Notes: generated from the letters alone by a model not told the origin. A stretch of DNA of 64,000 nucleotides from an uncultured Paracoccaceae bacterium (GCA_947499635.1 CANMPD010000008.1:120825-184824), one strand, 5' to 3'; shown: positions 46,620 to 55,945, counted from the stretch's first letter. Program-made: numbers and translations.

Positions 46620-46934
46620 TTATCCTGATTTCACCACGTTTTCCGTCTCCGGATGATCGGGAAGAACCGTTACAAAGCCTTCGATCACCTGGTTTCTGAA
46701 TTTTGCCAACTCTGCCATTTCGGGAGACTGATAGAACCTCAAGGCTGCTTCAAAGCTCTCAAATTTGTATATTACCATGCTAGCATAAGGGCTTGACCCG
46801 GCGAGCGTTTTGACGGGGCTGGCTACAATAAGCTCGCCGCCATATTCCTCTACGATGGGGAGCGACATGGGCCCCAACTCGTCGATCCGGGACCTGTCGA
46901 CGATATTGTAGTGGTGGAGAACATAACCGGCCAT
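46620..46934 (-). CDS. DUF1330-family small protein
   Basis: 104 residues: MAGYVLHHYNIVDRSRIDEL, then a VVEGxxxxL-like strand and the IYKFESFEAALRFYQSPEMAEL block that typifies DUF1330, a ferredoxin-like dimeric fold. No enzyme activity is established for the family. Stand-alone gene. Confidence 0.8.
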   Translation of the reverse strand: MAGYVLHHYNIVDRSRIDELGPMSLPIVEEYGGELIVASPVKTLAGSSPYASMVIYKFESFEAALRFYQSPEMAELAKFRNQVIEGFVTVLPDHPETENVVKSG

Positions 46935-47084
46935 TTTTGATACTTCCTGCTACTATGAGCTCACTCAAGACCTACCCTAGCTCGACCAACATACAACCGG
47001 TCATCTGTGTCGATTGCCTCAATGAGCGGAAAGTCCCGCAGCCTGTGAATTCTTCCCCGCGCGCCCGAATGTCTGGTATCGCCA

Positions 47085-47378
47085 TTATGGTCGATCCCCC
47101 ACATCCTGATACTTGACCACGGCGCGGATTTCGACGGCGTCACCATCGACCACATAGTAGATTGCGTGCTTTTCGTATACAGACCTGCGATAGCCTGCGC
47201 GGATATCCTCCACGGCGGGGTACATCTTCGGATTTTCACAGATGCGCTCGAACCGTTCCAGCAGGCCGTCATAGTAGCGGTCGGCCTGCGCCTCGCCCCA
47301 GGTCGTAAAGCCTGTCGTGTAAAGATCGTCGAGGTCCTGATCCGCGACGCGTGTGATGCGGAGGAACAGTGTCTTCAT
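47085..47378 (-). CDS. RelE/ParE-superfamily toxin
   Basis: 97 residues. ParE-like pattern: ITRVADQDLDDLYTTGFTTWGEAQADRYYDGLLERF, then PKMYPAVEDIRAGYRRSVYEKHAIYYVVDG. ParE toxins poison gyrase; RelE relatives cut mRNA; the ParD-type partner favours ParE. Its ATG overlaps the antitoxin stop (ATGA). Likely stabilises the element. Confidence 0.88.
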   Translation of the reverse strand: MKTLFLRITRVADQDLDDLYTTGFTTWGEAQADRYYDGLLERFERICENPKMYPAVEDIRAGYRRSVYEKHAIYYVVDGDAVEIRAVVKYQDVGDRP

Positions 47379-47626
47379 AAAGCGGTTTTCAGGCGCTCCT
47401 TCGCGGCGGCGCGGATATCGGCAGGTGTGCGATCACTGCTACCGCTGGCTTCGGAGGCGGCCAGTTTGGCCCGCAGCGCATCGATCTCGGCGATGCGCAG
47501 TTCTTTTTCGCGCAGTGCTTCACGGATCACCTCGCTGTCGGATGCGTAATGCCCAGAGGCAATCTGCGCCTGAATAAAGGCGTCCTGACTGTCAGTAACG
47601 GTGATGCTCTTTTTGACCATAGACAT
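47375..47626 (-). CDS. ParD-type antitoxin
   Basis: 83 residues: ribbon-helix-helix N-terminus (KKSITVTDSQDAFIQAQIASGHYASDSEVIREALREKE) and a charged C-terminal toxin-binding tail. First gene of the toxin-antitoxin operon, expected to repress its own promoter. Confidence 0.88.
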   Translation of the reverse strand: MSMVKKSITVTDSQDAFIQAQIASGHYASDSEVIREALREKELRIAEIDALRAKLAASEASGSSDRTPADIRAAAKERLKTAL

Positions 47627-47772
47627 GGGTGACCTGTTCTTTGTTATCCTACTTTATACTACCATACCTCATCCCTAAAAATCAAATGCGGCGCGGACAG
47701 ACCGTCAGGGCTGTCCGCGCGTTTTTTTGGAAATGATCTGAGGGCACGGGCGGCACCCTCAGATGGGAGCTG

Positions 47773-48996
47773 TTACTCCGCCGCAATAGCGATGTCCTCA
47801 CTCCCTTGAAAAGGGTCAGGGAACCTGCTGCGGGTGGTGTAGCCCTGCATTGGCACTTGCATATAACGCGGTGTCCAGTTCTCGACCAGCGGGGTGCGGG
47901 TGCCATCAAGACAGGCCTTGATGATGGATTTCTGCACTTTGGCGGTGGCGGTGATGTGCTCCTTGGCGGCAGTCTCGCCTGCGATTTCGGCAACCATGCC
48001 GTTGATGGCCTGCTTGTCGCGCATCAGATCAAAGAACGTGTCGTCAATTGCCCCTGCCTCCACGTTGTCTAATCGTCTGGCCTCGGCACTGGTGAGATAG
48101 CCTTCGTGGAATTCTACCTCGCCTTGCGCAGTGCAGGTGACAAAGACCTTGCCGCCTTTGGTTTTGGAGGTGCTGCGATAGTCCCAGCTTGCAAAATACG
48201 CCCCCACATCCATGACGGTCACATCCGCCCAGCCCTCGCTACGATAGGCTTCAACCCGTTCCGCGATGGCGGCGTTCTGCAAAGGCCAGAAGGCGTCAAT
48301 GTCGGCAAAGTAGGCTTCTTCTCCAAAGAGGTCAGCGACAATCGCCAAGCCTGATTGTTCAATGTCGAATAGCGCATTTGCGGTAGGGATATGTGCCCCG
48401 CCAAAAAGCCAGTCTTTCAAACGCTGGCCTGTGGGGGCATAGCTGTCTTCCTCCTTGACCAATGCCCACCATGCCTTTTGCTGCATGGGTGTCGCCATGG
48501 TCAGATTGCGGATGTCACGGGCGTGAATGTCATCCTTGCGGTAGGCGGTCAGGATCGGTGCATAGAGCCGCCCCAAGGCCAGCCGCTGGGAGACCATGCG
48601 CTCGGTGATGCCAAAGGCGGAGGCGATGTCTTCCGCGCTGCGGCCTTCCTTGATGAGTTTGGCAAAGGCCTTGTACTGATCAACCTCGTCCATCGGCAGA
48701 CGTTCGATGTTCTCCGCCAGACTGGCCTCAATGACGGCAGCATCATCACTTTCCGCCATCACCAAACAGGGCAGCGGATCAATCGTGCTGTCCTCGGCAA
48801 TGATCTGACAGGCGTTGAAACGGCGTTGGCCTGCGATGATCTCAAAACCTGTGTCCGCTTCGCGCACCAGCAAGGGCTGCAAGAGGCCAAGAGCGCGGAT
48901 GCTGGTGACAAGGTCATCACAGTCTTTCGCGCCGAATTTGCGCACGTTCAGCGGCGAGACGGTGAGGTTTTCAAGTTCGATATATTGTAAAGTCAT
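47773..48996 (-). CDS. ParB/RepB/Spo0J-like partition protein
   Basis: 407 residues. N-terminal ParB nuclease-like domain (ENLTVSPLNVRKFG, IAGQRRFNACQIIAE, IEASLAENIERLPMDEVDQYKAF near 5-110) and an HTH (SAEDIASAFGITERMVSQRLALGRL near 118-142). Plasmid relatives I recall are longer, so this may be a compact form. No parA is adjacent, so a role in gene regulation or plasmid-like copy behaviour is as likely as partition. Transcribed in the same direction as ardA, 84 bases downstream of it. Confidence 0.82.
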   Translation of the reverse strand: MTLQYIELENLTVSPLNVRKFGAKDCDDLVTSIRALGLLQPLLVREADTGFEIIAGQRRFNACQIIAEDSTIDPLPCLVMAESDDAAVIEASLAENIERLPMDEVDQYKAFAKLIKEGRSAEDIASAFGITERMVSQRLALGRLYAPILTAYRKDDIHARDIRNLTMATPMQQKAWWALVKEEDSYAPTGQRLKDWLFGGAHIPTANALFDIEQSGLAIVADLFGEEAYFADIDAFWPLQNAAIAERVEAYRSEGWADVTVMDVGAYFASWDYRSTSKTKGGKVFVTCTAQGEVEFHEGYLTSAEARRLDNVEAGAIDDTFFDLMRDKQAINGMVAEIAGETAAKEHITATAKVQKSIIKACLDGTRTPLVENWTPRYMQVPMQGYTTRSRFPDPFQGSEDIAIAAE

Positions 48997-49079
48997 GATT
49001 GAGTTTCCTTCTTTTTAATCGGCACAGGATTGCACCCCGAAACCGCCCACGCGGGGAGCGGCTTGAGGCTACAGTCCCC

Positions 49080-49586
49080 TCACGCGCAGCGATAAATCAG
49101 GTTGTTGCCTGCGATCTCGGTTTCCGAATAATCAAAGCTCAGATCGCGGGCGATGGCGTCATAATCGAGGTAGAATTGCAGCCGTTCGGGAATGTCACCA
49201 AACAGGCCTTCATCGACGAACTGTTCGGCAAGCGCGCGCATGCTGTCCAATTCATAGACATCGATATCAAAATCACTGGGTTGCGTGCTGGCATCGAACG
49301 CATAACCACAGTCACCAACGGCGATGATGACAACGCGTTTCTCGTGGTCATCCCATGTTTCAACCGCATCAAAGAACTGGGCAATCGTGCTTTGATAGAG
49401 CCCAAGCGCACCCGCCAGAGCGCAATCAATCTCCTCGCCATCAATAAATTGGATTTCGAATTCCTCGACGGGATCGCCATAGTCATTCCGCAAGGCGGCG
49501 GCCTTGGCCTCGTAGTCTTCTATGGTTTCAAAGTAAAAACCTGTGGCGGCTAAGTCGTAGGGTTGTGCGTGGAGTTGAACTGTCAT
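49080..49586 (-). CDS. ardA: ArdA-type antirestriction protein
   Basis: 168 residues, strongly acidic, as expected of a DNA mimic that inhibits type I restriction enzymes. The family pattern is visible: DLAATGFYFETIEDYEAKAAALRN, then VEEFEIQFIDGEE, the antirestriction-like stretch with repeated acidic residues, and DLSFDYSETEIAGNNLIYRC at the end. ATG 49586 has AAGGAA upstream. ArdA genes are typical of the first DNA to enter a recipient during conjugation. A 413-base hairpin-rich leader lies directly upstream. Confidence 0.88.
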   Translation of the reverse strand: MTVQLHAQPYDLAATGFYFETIEDYEAKAAALRNDYGDPVEEFEIQFIDGEEIDCALAGALGLYQSTIAQFFDAVETWDDHEKRVVIIAVGDCGYAFDASTQPSDFDIDVYELDSMRALAEQFVDEGLFGDIPERLQFYLDYDAIARDLSFDYSETEIAGNNLIYRCA

Positions 49587-49999
49587 TTTTCTTTTTCCTT
49601 CCTTTTCCTCCCTAGGGGAGGGGTTGCGTCTGCAACCCTTGGCTCTCGCCGAGAGTGGAGATGGGAGGGGACAAGACAAATCGGCGAAAGATGCTCTGTT
49701 TTGTTGGGGGCAACCTTTAGGGGGAGCCGACAAAACAAGGATCTCTTCGATCTATTTTTCTTGCGGGGAGAGAAGAGGCAAAGCCTCTCGGCCTCCCCGA
49801 TAGATCAAGAAAGTGGCGGCTCAGGCCGCATCAAAAACGCGTCAGGGATCAACGCCCGCAGGGCCAAGACCACAGGGCTTGGTGCACGCGAGCCCGCCCC
49901 GCACGAGCGGGGACGTCCAACACGGGCAAACGTAACAAACAAAAAAAGGGCGACCCAACCGGATCGCCCTCTCCCCACGCAGTTAACTGGAATGCTCTA
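49587..49999. promoter_or_regulatory. Hairpin-rich leader upstream of ardA
   Basis: No gene. Perfect or near-perfect hairpins follow one another: GGGTTGC-4-GCAACCC (49,622-49,639), CTCTC-3-GAGAG, a nested three-stem structure from GATCTAT 49749 to ATAGATC 49806 (inner CGGGGAG/CTCCCCG and GAGGC/GCCTC), and CCCCGC-4-GCGGGG (49897-49912). It must contain the promoter of the ardA-parB unit. Its density of stems is unlike other gaps in the window. Confidence 0.55.
49947..49970 (-). terminator. Terminator of the 87-residue gene
   Basis: AGGGCGA (49947-49953) pairs with TCGCCCT (49964-49970). On the minus strand the stem is followed by TTTTTT, a classical intrinsic terminator for the gene ending at 50000. 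Confidence 0.85.
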
Positions 50000-50263
50000 T
50001 TACGGTGAGCGATCTATGACTTCGCCGGATTGATCAGCATCCTTGTCCTTGACGATCCGCAGAACGACACGCCCATCAACAGGCAGCGCATCCATGCGGA
50101 TTTCATATCCCTGACCATCTTTGTGCGCCCAGGCCGCACCAATCTTGCTCCAGATGGAATTGCGACCGTCATCAATGGCTTTGACGGTATAAGCCAGCAT
50201 GAACGGGCGTTTTAGTCCAGCGGCGTCATTGCCACCGTTTCTTTCTTTTGTATTTGTACTCAT
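50000..50263 (-). CDS. Small conserved plasmid-type protein, unknown
   Basis: 87 residues. The body (YTVKAIDDGRNSIWSKIGAAWAHKDGQGYEIRMDALPVDGRVVLRI) is a pattern I recall from small unnamed proteins on alphaproteobacterial plasmids. A GGAGA site precedes the ATG and an intrinsic terminator follows, so it forms its own transcript. No function known. Confidence 0.7.
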   Translation of the reverse strand: MSTNTKERNGGNDAAGLKRPFMLAYTVKAIDDGRNSIWSKIGAAWAHKDGQGYEIRMDALPVDGRVVLRIVKDKDADQSGEVIDRSP

Positions 50264-50504
50264 AAAATCTCCTTACTCAGTACGGGTTCAACAAACAGGA
50301 ACATATCAAGAACAAATACAGCCGATAGTTGCAAGTAAAATATAACAAATACATACGCTTGTATGGGAGAGGTGGGCGGGAAGGAGACCTTCGCTGCAGT
50401 TACAAAATGGATGTCCGACTTGTCAGAAGCAGCCATTCGCCTCAGATATCATAAGGTGTCATCCATTGGCGCTAGGCGGGTACCAACTTATGACAACTTG
50501 GCAG

Positions 50505-53500
50505 CTAGAGATACTTTCCCCCTCTATTGTTGAATGCAAGCTTTGTTCCTTCCAGGATGTTAACGACAGACTCGTTAATTAGGTTGCTCTCAACAGCCCC
50601 CGAGCTGTACGAAATTTCCGGACCGCCTTTCCTATCAAACGTTGCAACGATGATTTGCTCCGCATCACAGACCACCGCAAGGTTCGGGTTATGGGTGACC
50701 ATAAAGATCTGCCGTGTCTTCTTGGCCTCTTGTATGACCGGCACGAGAAGACTCACTATGGTTTGGTTATCGAGGTTTTCTTCGGGCGGGTCCAAAACGA
50801 TCGGGTTTCTACCCTTGTCGACCAGCAGGTAGAAAATCAACAGAAGTGCACCGCGTTGGCCAGGAGATAGCTGTTCGATCTGTGTTTCTTGAAAGAGAAG
50901 TGTATATTTCGGCTCGACAAATGCTAGGCTGTATATGTGATCATAAACAGCTGAACCGGACCGGTCTTTTCGTAATATTTCTTCTAGGCCTTTTGACTCT
51001 GGATTGATGTTTCGCGCGGCCTCATCAAGGAGAGCGAACAAATCCTCGGCTAACTCCACTGCGTCGTCTTCAGTTTCCAAACTGTGCGCCTCGAAAATGT
51101 CTCGGACGGCCTCAAGGCTTTTGTTTTCCCCTCGAAGTTTGCCGCTGCTTTGCTTTACTAAATCGAAGAGCTGTGATGAGAAACCATCCACCCTGGCATC
51201 CAGATTCGATTGGAAGCTAAGTTGATAGTCTTCGGGAATGAGAACATCGTCTTTGATGACTGATTGCAGAGGCGCGAAGAGAGTTTCGCGAATTTTCCTT
51301 TGTTCTTCAATGGAGCAAAAAATCTTCTTAGTGAGGATTCCACGACGTAGCTTTAGGTCACTAAGTTTGGTGGGGAGGTTCTTCAGATAATCAAGTCGAG
51401 CGAGAATTCCGTTGCGAGTTTCGGGCTCATCAGCTGTGCCATCAATTTCTCGCAAGGCGTCGTTCCATCGCTTTAGCTTGGCTAAGTAGGTTTGGTATTT
51501 TTGCTGTGGTCCTGCAAGTTCGTTTGCCTTTTCCTCACGGAGAGTAGAAAGTTCGTTGGTTCGTAAGGCGCGCTCGTCCTGCGCCGTAACAACTTTACTT
51601 AGAAGTTGGCGATACCTTGCTTCGCGTTTGTCCAAGAGGTGCGGGCTGGTTGTTAGCGAAACTAGATTGGAAGCATAAAGACGGACAAGGTTCGCATCTT
51701 CTTGCCCGCTCGTTAGAAAATCTTGATACGCTTGGTCCACTCTTTTCATCTTTGCTCTGAGGGCAGCAATGGATTGAATTTTATCGTTTAATTTTCGTTC
51801 AGTTATGCGTAGGTCGGTATCGCGATTGACGGCAAGGTCAAGCCATTCATCGATTAGTGATATTGCATCTTTGGCCTTGGTCTGTTCCGGCGTCAGGTCA
51901 TCTGTTGGTTCGACAACTTCTTCAGGTTTTGACTTGATATGCTCGTCGCGTTGTTGATCAATTATCTTGAGCTGCTCATCAACGTTCTTGATGCTGGTCG
52001 GATGAAGCTGACTTTCAACTGTAGATACTTCTCCGTTCAAAGCGGACATCTCTTTGCGATGTTCCGCAAGGTCCCTGCGAAAATCATCCTCCAACCGTTC
52101 GACAAGTTTTTCAAAGTTTGTCGACCCGGCGCGTTTAGATACTGGCACATGAGCAAAAATAACAGATCTCAACTCGCGCTCAAATTCATTCGAACGTCCG
52201 GACACGTGATCGTTGCAGAGTACCTCAAACCTACCCTGCGGAATATACCGAACAAGTTCCACTTGCTCTGGTTCGGGGTTGTCGGACAGTAGCAAGTTTC
52301 CGTCGGCACCTGCCAACCACTTGAGCTTCCCTCTAAAAAACCGCGCGGGTTCGCCTGATTTACCTCTAAACCGATCACGAGTCAGGAATGAAAAATGATC
52401 GTTTTGCTGTGAATGACCGAGCAACGCAACAATGTCAGCCAGCGCGCTCTTACCGCTCCCTTTGTTTCCGATGATGGCGACTAGATCTGGGTTGAAGTCA
52501 AGCTCACACTTATCAAGCCAATTAGGTACATAGGCGGGCGCACGTTCTTTTGAGATTGCCAAACCATCAATGTAGAATGTTTTGCTAGATTCAATTTTTT
52601 CCAACTTTGCAGGCTTGGCTCCAATGAACGAGCGATTAGCTGGTTCTTTGATAGCTTGGTTCAATCCTTCCCACGTTGGGTTTGCTTTGATCCAGGTCTT
52701 CTTTCCAGACGGGAAGTCGCCATAACCTCGCTCATCATTTGAACCCTTTTTCCCGTAAAATTGATGAGCGTCACTGCCAGAGACCGCCAAGCGAGGCCAG
52801 CCATCCAACGCTGATTGAAATGCACCGAACCACTTCTTATTTCCTTCTGTCTCGACACCTGCAAACGCTGCCCATTGGTCGTGCATTCGAGCTTCGAAGA
52901 TTGGAGGGATAGAAAAGAGACTTCGCGAAAATGAATAATGCTCGTTCCAGTCGACCTTTTCCAATCCATCGTGAGTAGAGAACGGCATAAATGCCAAAGC
53001 CATACCATCCGGCATATCTGCAATGGCCTTCTGGTAGGATTCACGAGTGATTTCGGCGATCTTGCTACCGGCGACAAGCGCCACATCTGAGTTTTCATTC
53101 AGTTGGCTCTTTGAATGCCCATGCTTTTTCAGTTTGTCGTCACCAGCTTGCTTGGCGAAGTCCGCCAAAGCGTCATCTGACAATGATCGATTGGTCAGTT
53201 CCAACTTCAAATTCGATTTGAAGTCTCTTAGCAATTGATGTTCAATTTTATCGGAAAAAATGACGTGGGCGTTCAGTCTTACTTCAGTTGGCGTGCAAAT
53301 CCTGAGTTCGATACCTGGAAAGACTGTCTTCGTTAGCTGCGGAGCATCTGCGTCTTTGAGCCTCTCTTGAAGTTTGAACCACCCATCAAAAGTCCAATAG
53401 TCCATAACAGCAAACGCAGCTGGCTCCGCAGCGTTTAAAGCCTCAATCGTTTGATCCACTAAGTTATTATTTTTTTCCGTATCGCTACCGAAACGTTGTC

Positions 53501-53594
53501 CGTTCCAATGAAATGATGCCGGTGTATGAATGTGGAGATCCCAAACACGCCATTCGGAACCTCTTGGATATTCGCATGCTTCTATTGAATTCAC
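50505..53594 (-). CDS. TrlF-family protein: PHP domain fused to SMC-like ATPase
   Basis: 1029 residues. An N-terminal PHP phosphoesterase-type domain has DLHIHTP (19-25) and SGSDAH (272-277). An ABC/SMC-type ATPase is split by a coiled coil: Walker A IGNKGSGKSALAD (375-387), long heptad-rich arms (about 490-720), signature LSPGQ (909), Walker B IVLDPPEEN (about 932-940) and the H-switch VTHNPN (968). It probably binds or loops DNA or nucleic acid ends and uses the PHP domain to hydrolyse a phosphoester. Start is GTG 53594. It lies inside the mobile element and is divergent from a nuclease-like DUF2130 gene, so a defence role is plausible but unproven. Confidence 0.85.
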   Translation of the reverse strand: MNSIEACEYPRGSEWRVWDLHIHTPASFHWNGQRFGSDTEKNNNLVDQTIEALNAAEPAAFAVMDYWTFDGWFKLQERLKDADAPQLTKTVFPGIELRICTPTEVRLNAHVIFSDKIEHQLLRDFKSNLKLELTNRSLSDDALADFAKQAGDDKLKKHGHSKSQLNENSDVALVAGSKIAEITRESYQKAIADMPDGMALAFMPFSTHDGLEKVDWNEHYSFSRSLFSIPPIFEARMHDQWAAFAGVETEGNKKWFGAFQSALDGWPRLAVSGSDAHQFYGKKGSNDERGYGDFPSGKKTWIKANPTWEGLNQAIKEPANRSFIGAKPAKLEKIESSKTFYIDGLAISKERAPAYVPNWLDKCELDFNPDLVAIIGNKGSGKSALADIVALLGHSQQNDHFSFLTRDRFRGKSGEPARFFRGKLKWLAGADGNLLLSDNPEPEQVELVRYIPQGRFEVLCNDHVSGRSNEFERELRSVIFAHVPVSKRAGSTNFEKLVERLEDDFRRDLAEHRKEMSALNGEVSTVESQLHPTSIKNVDEQLKIIDQQRDEHIKSKPEEVVEPTDDLTPEQTKAKDAISLIDEWLDLAVNRDTDLRITERKLNDKIQSIAALRAKMKRVDQAYQDFLTSGQEDANLVRLYASNLVSLTTSPHLLDKREARYRQLLSKVVTAQDERALRTNELSTLREEKANELAGPQQKYQTYLAKLKRWNDALREIDGTADEPETRNGILARLDYLKNLPTKLSDLKLRRGILTKKIFCSIEEQRKIRETLFAPLQSVIKDDVLIPEDYQLSFQSNLDARVDGFSSQLFDLVKQSSGKLRGENKSLEAVRDIFEAHSLETEDDAVELAEDLFALLDEAARNINPESKGLEEILRKDRSGSAVYDHIYSLAFVEPKYTLLFQETQIEQLSPGQRGALLLIFYLLVDKGRNPIVLDPPEENLDNQTIVSLLVPVIQEAKKTRQIFMVTHNPNLAVVCDAEQIIVATFDRKGGPEISYSSGAVESNLINESVVNILEGTKLAFNNRGGKYL

Positions 53595-53761
53595 CGCTTA
53601 AATGCCTTGGATACCTAAAAGTTTGGTTTAAGCTACTTGATACAACCAAGGGGGGAAAGCCCTAAGGTCCTGCATCACGTATTGTCGTATCAGGGTACTT
53701 CGCTATTAGAGCACTTAGCTTTGTGATAAATTCGGTTTTTCTAAATTGCCAAGGTGAGTCC

Positions 53762-54913
53762 GTGTCAGAGTTAAAAATACAGTGTCCCAAATGTTCCAAC
53801 GAAATCGAGCTAACTGAGCAACTGGCAGGCCCGATGCTGGCTGATCTACAAGCATCGTTCAACGATGAACTGGCCAAGCGGGACACGCAAGCAGCCGAGG
53901 CGTTGGCCGCAGCCCAAGCGCAGGCCAAGGAAGTTGCAAAAGCCGAAAGCTCTGTTGAGCAGGCCGCATTACAAGATCGGATCAAGGCCCAAGACGAAAA
54001 ACTAAGAGTGGCACTGGCTGCACAAACTGCCGCGCTGAAACGCGAACAAGAGCTTCACGATAAAGAAGCTGAGATGGAGCTGACGCTCCAAAAGATGTTG
54101 GCAGCGGAACGCCCGGCTTTGGCTGAAAAACTATCCCGTGAGGCAGATGAGAAAGCCGGATTGAAGCTGGCCGAACAAGCGCAGGTCATGGAGGGCATGA
54201 AACGCCAGATCGAAGCGCTTAAGCAGAAGTCCGAACAGGGTTCAATGCAGACCCAAGGAGAAGCAGCTGAGATAGTTCTTGAGGAAACCTTGGCAGCAGC
54301 GTTTCCAATCGATGGATTTGTGCCGGTGGCCAAAGGGGTAAGCGGGGCCGATGTACGCCAAGATGTGGCAGGGCCAAACGGTGTTGCTGGCAGTATTCTT
54401 TGGGAAAGCAAGCGCACCAAGAACTGGACTGCTGGTTGGCTTGCCAAGTTGCGGGATGACCAAAGGGCGTCGGGTTGCGAGGTTGCGGTCATTACGTCCC
54501 ATGCCTTGCCTGAGGGGCTGGATAGCTTCGGTATGGTCGACGGCATCTGGGTCTGTGCGCCGCGTTTTGCTGTACCGCTGGCGACATCGCTGCGCCAGGC
54601 GTTGATTGATGTAGCTGGCGCGAAAGGACGCGCCATGGGCCAGGAAACTAAGATGGAGATGGTCTACGATTATCTAACCGGCACGCAATTCAAACAACGC
54701 GTCGACGCGATTGTTGAGCGGTTCGAGGACATGCAAGACAATCTACGCAAAGAACGAGTATTCATGGAAAAGCAATGGGCGCTGCGAGCCAAACAAATTG
54801 ATCTGGTGATCGCGTCTACGGTCGGCATGCACGGCGATTTACAAGGGATCGCAGGGCGTGCAATGCCAGAAATTGAAAGCGTTGAGGCGTTATTGCTCGG
54901 AAAAGAGGATTGA
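53762..54913 (+). CDS. DUF2130 family, nuclease-like protein
   Basis: 383 residues. A CPKC zinc-type pair at the N-terminus (LKIQCPKCSNEIELTEQLAGP), a long coiled coil (about 30-175), then the DUF2130 core with ILWESKRTKNWTAGW near 215, which shows the E-x-K of PD-(D/E)xK nucleases, and a second helical region. I start at GTG 53762, which gives the family N-terminus and has AAGGTGAG just upstream; the longer GTG at 53723 is rejected. Divergent from the TrlF-like gene with 167 bases between starts, so they may share regulation. Confidence 0.82.
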   Translation: MSELKIQCPKCSNEIELTEQLAGPMLADLQASFNDELAKRDTQAAEALAAAQAQAKEVAKAESSVEQAALQDRIKAQDEKLRVALAAQTAALKREQELHDKEAEMELTLQKMLAAERPALAEKLSREADEKAGLKLAEQAQVMEGMKRQIEALKQKSEQGSMQTQGEAAEIVLEETLAAAFPIDGFVPVAKGVSGADVRQDVAGPNGVAGSILWESKRTKNWTAGWLAKLRDDQRASGCEVAVITSHALPEGLDSFGMVDGIWVCAPRFAVPLATSLRQALIDVAGAKGRAMGQETKMEMVYDYLTGTQFKQRVDAIVERFEDMQDNLRKERVFMEKQWALRAKQIDLVIASTVGMHGDLQGIAGRAMPEIESVEALLLGKED

Positions 54914-55038
54914 AATTGCACCAGATTTTAGCCACCGCTAACCTTGATAACGCTTTTGCCACAACGAATGTCTGCTTTGACGGGCCGCATCGCGGCATGT
55001 TGATCTCATGGCAAAGGTCCGGTTTGGGCCGTCCCTGC

Positions 55039-55191
55039 CTAACTTGCTGAAGTTCCCGTCCACTGATCTTCTGCCCACGCCTCCACGGTACGCAGGAACT
55101 CTGCGCGGATGGCGGGGTCTCGGATGGCTGTGAAGGCTGCGGTGAGGCGGAAGAGCTCTTCTTCCGTCAACCCGTAGATGGTTTTGGTCAT
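55039..55191 (-). CDS. Small protein coupled to a resolvase, unknown
   Basis: 50 residues, MTKTIYGLTEEELFRLTAAFTAIRDPAIR..., amphipathic helices only. Its ATG overlaps the stop of the upstream recombinase (ATGA). I recall similar short genes after resolvase genes on plasmids, but no function. Confidence 0.6.
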   Translation of the reverse strand: MTKTIYGLTEEELFRLTAAFTAIRDPAIRAEFLRTVEAWAEDQWTGTSAS

Positions 55192-55793
55192 GGTGGATTT
55201 CCTTTCAGGTCGGTTGGAATGGGATAGGTCAGCGCCAGTCGGTGGAAACCGCGTTGCAGCGTCAGGCGCGAAACGCCAAGCAGATGCGCGACATAGCGAC
55301 AAGGCAAATCCTCCTGCACCATCCAGGCATGCGCCGCGCGGATGGTGTCAGGTGTCAGGTCAGGCGGACGCCCCAGCCGTTTGCCCCTGCGCCGCGCCGC
55401 GTCCAAACCTTCTTTGGTGCGCCGCGAAATGATCCGGCGCTCAAACTGGGCGTAGCCCGCGATCATGGTGTAATACAGCTCGCCCTCGGGGGTGCTGGTA
55501 TCGATGGCCATCGACAGGATGCGGAAAATCACCCCGCGCTGGCGCAAGTGTTCCGCGATCAGGATCGCATCAACCGACGATCTGAACGCCCGATCCAAAT
55601 CCATGACCACAAAGCTGTCGCCCGCGCAAAGACGGTCCAGCACCGCGTCAAAAACCGGCCGTGCGTCGGCCACCGCCGAGACATGTTCGATGTGCAATTC
55701 GTCACATTCCGCGCGCAAGGCCTCGACCTGACGGTCCGGGGCCTGGGACTTGGTGGAGACGCGGATGTAACCGAGGCGGCGGGGCTTGGACAT
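55188..55793 (-). CDS. Small serine recombinase (resolvase/invertase)
   Basis: 201 residues. Catalytic serine S13 in GYIRVSTKSQAPDRQ; the later DLDRAFRSSVDAI and GELYYTMIAGYAQFERRIISRRTKEGL motifs include the conserved arginines; a C-terminal HTH (CRYVAHLLGVSRLTLQRGFHRL) binds the res site. Resolves multimers or inverts a segment. The longer frame to 55976 has no support. Ribosome site is weak. Confidence 0.88.
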   Translation of the reverse strand: MSKPRRLGYIRVSTKSQAPDRQVEALRAECDELHIEHVSAVADARPVFDAVLDRLCAGDSFVVMDLDRAFRSSVDAILIAEHLRQRGVIFRILSMAIDTSTPEGELYYTMIAGYAQFERRIISRRTKEGLDAARRRGKRLGRPPDLTPDTIRAAHAWMVQEDLPCRYVAHLLGVSRLTLQRGFHRLALTYPIPTDLKGNPP

Positions 55794-55945
55794 GGCAGCT
55801 GATCGAAAACGATCCTTTCCGATCAAGCCGATTTGCGACGTCTCGCGCGGTATCCCCTGCGCGCAACCTGCTGTATTCCTTGCGTCGATGTTTACCGCAT
55901 CGCCGGAATCCCGTAAAGCTCTGACTTGTACAAAAACCATGGAAT

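Noticed and set aside
48391..48990. 199-residue open frame on the plus strand
   Set aside because: It lies fully antisense to the ParB-like gene, whose motifs are intact, and has no recognisable domain.
48999..49553. 184-residue open frame on the plus strand
   Set aside because: Antisense shadow of ardA; the acidic ArdA frame is the supported one.
55242..55802. 186-residue open frame on the plus strand
   Set aside because: Antisense to the small serine recombinase, no motif or ribosome site.
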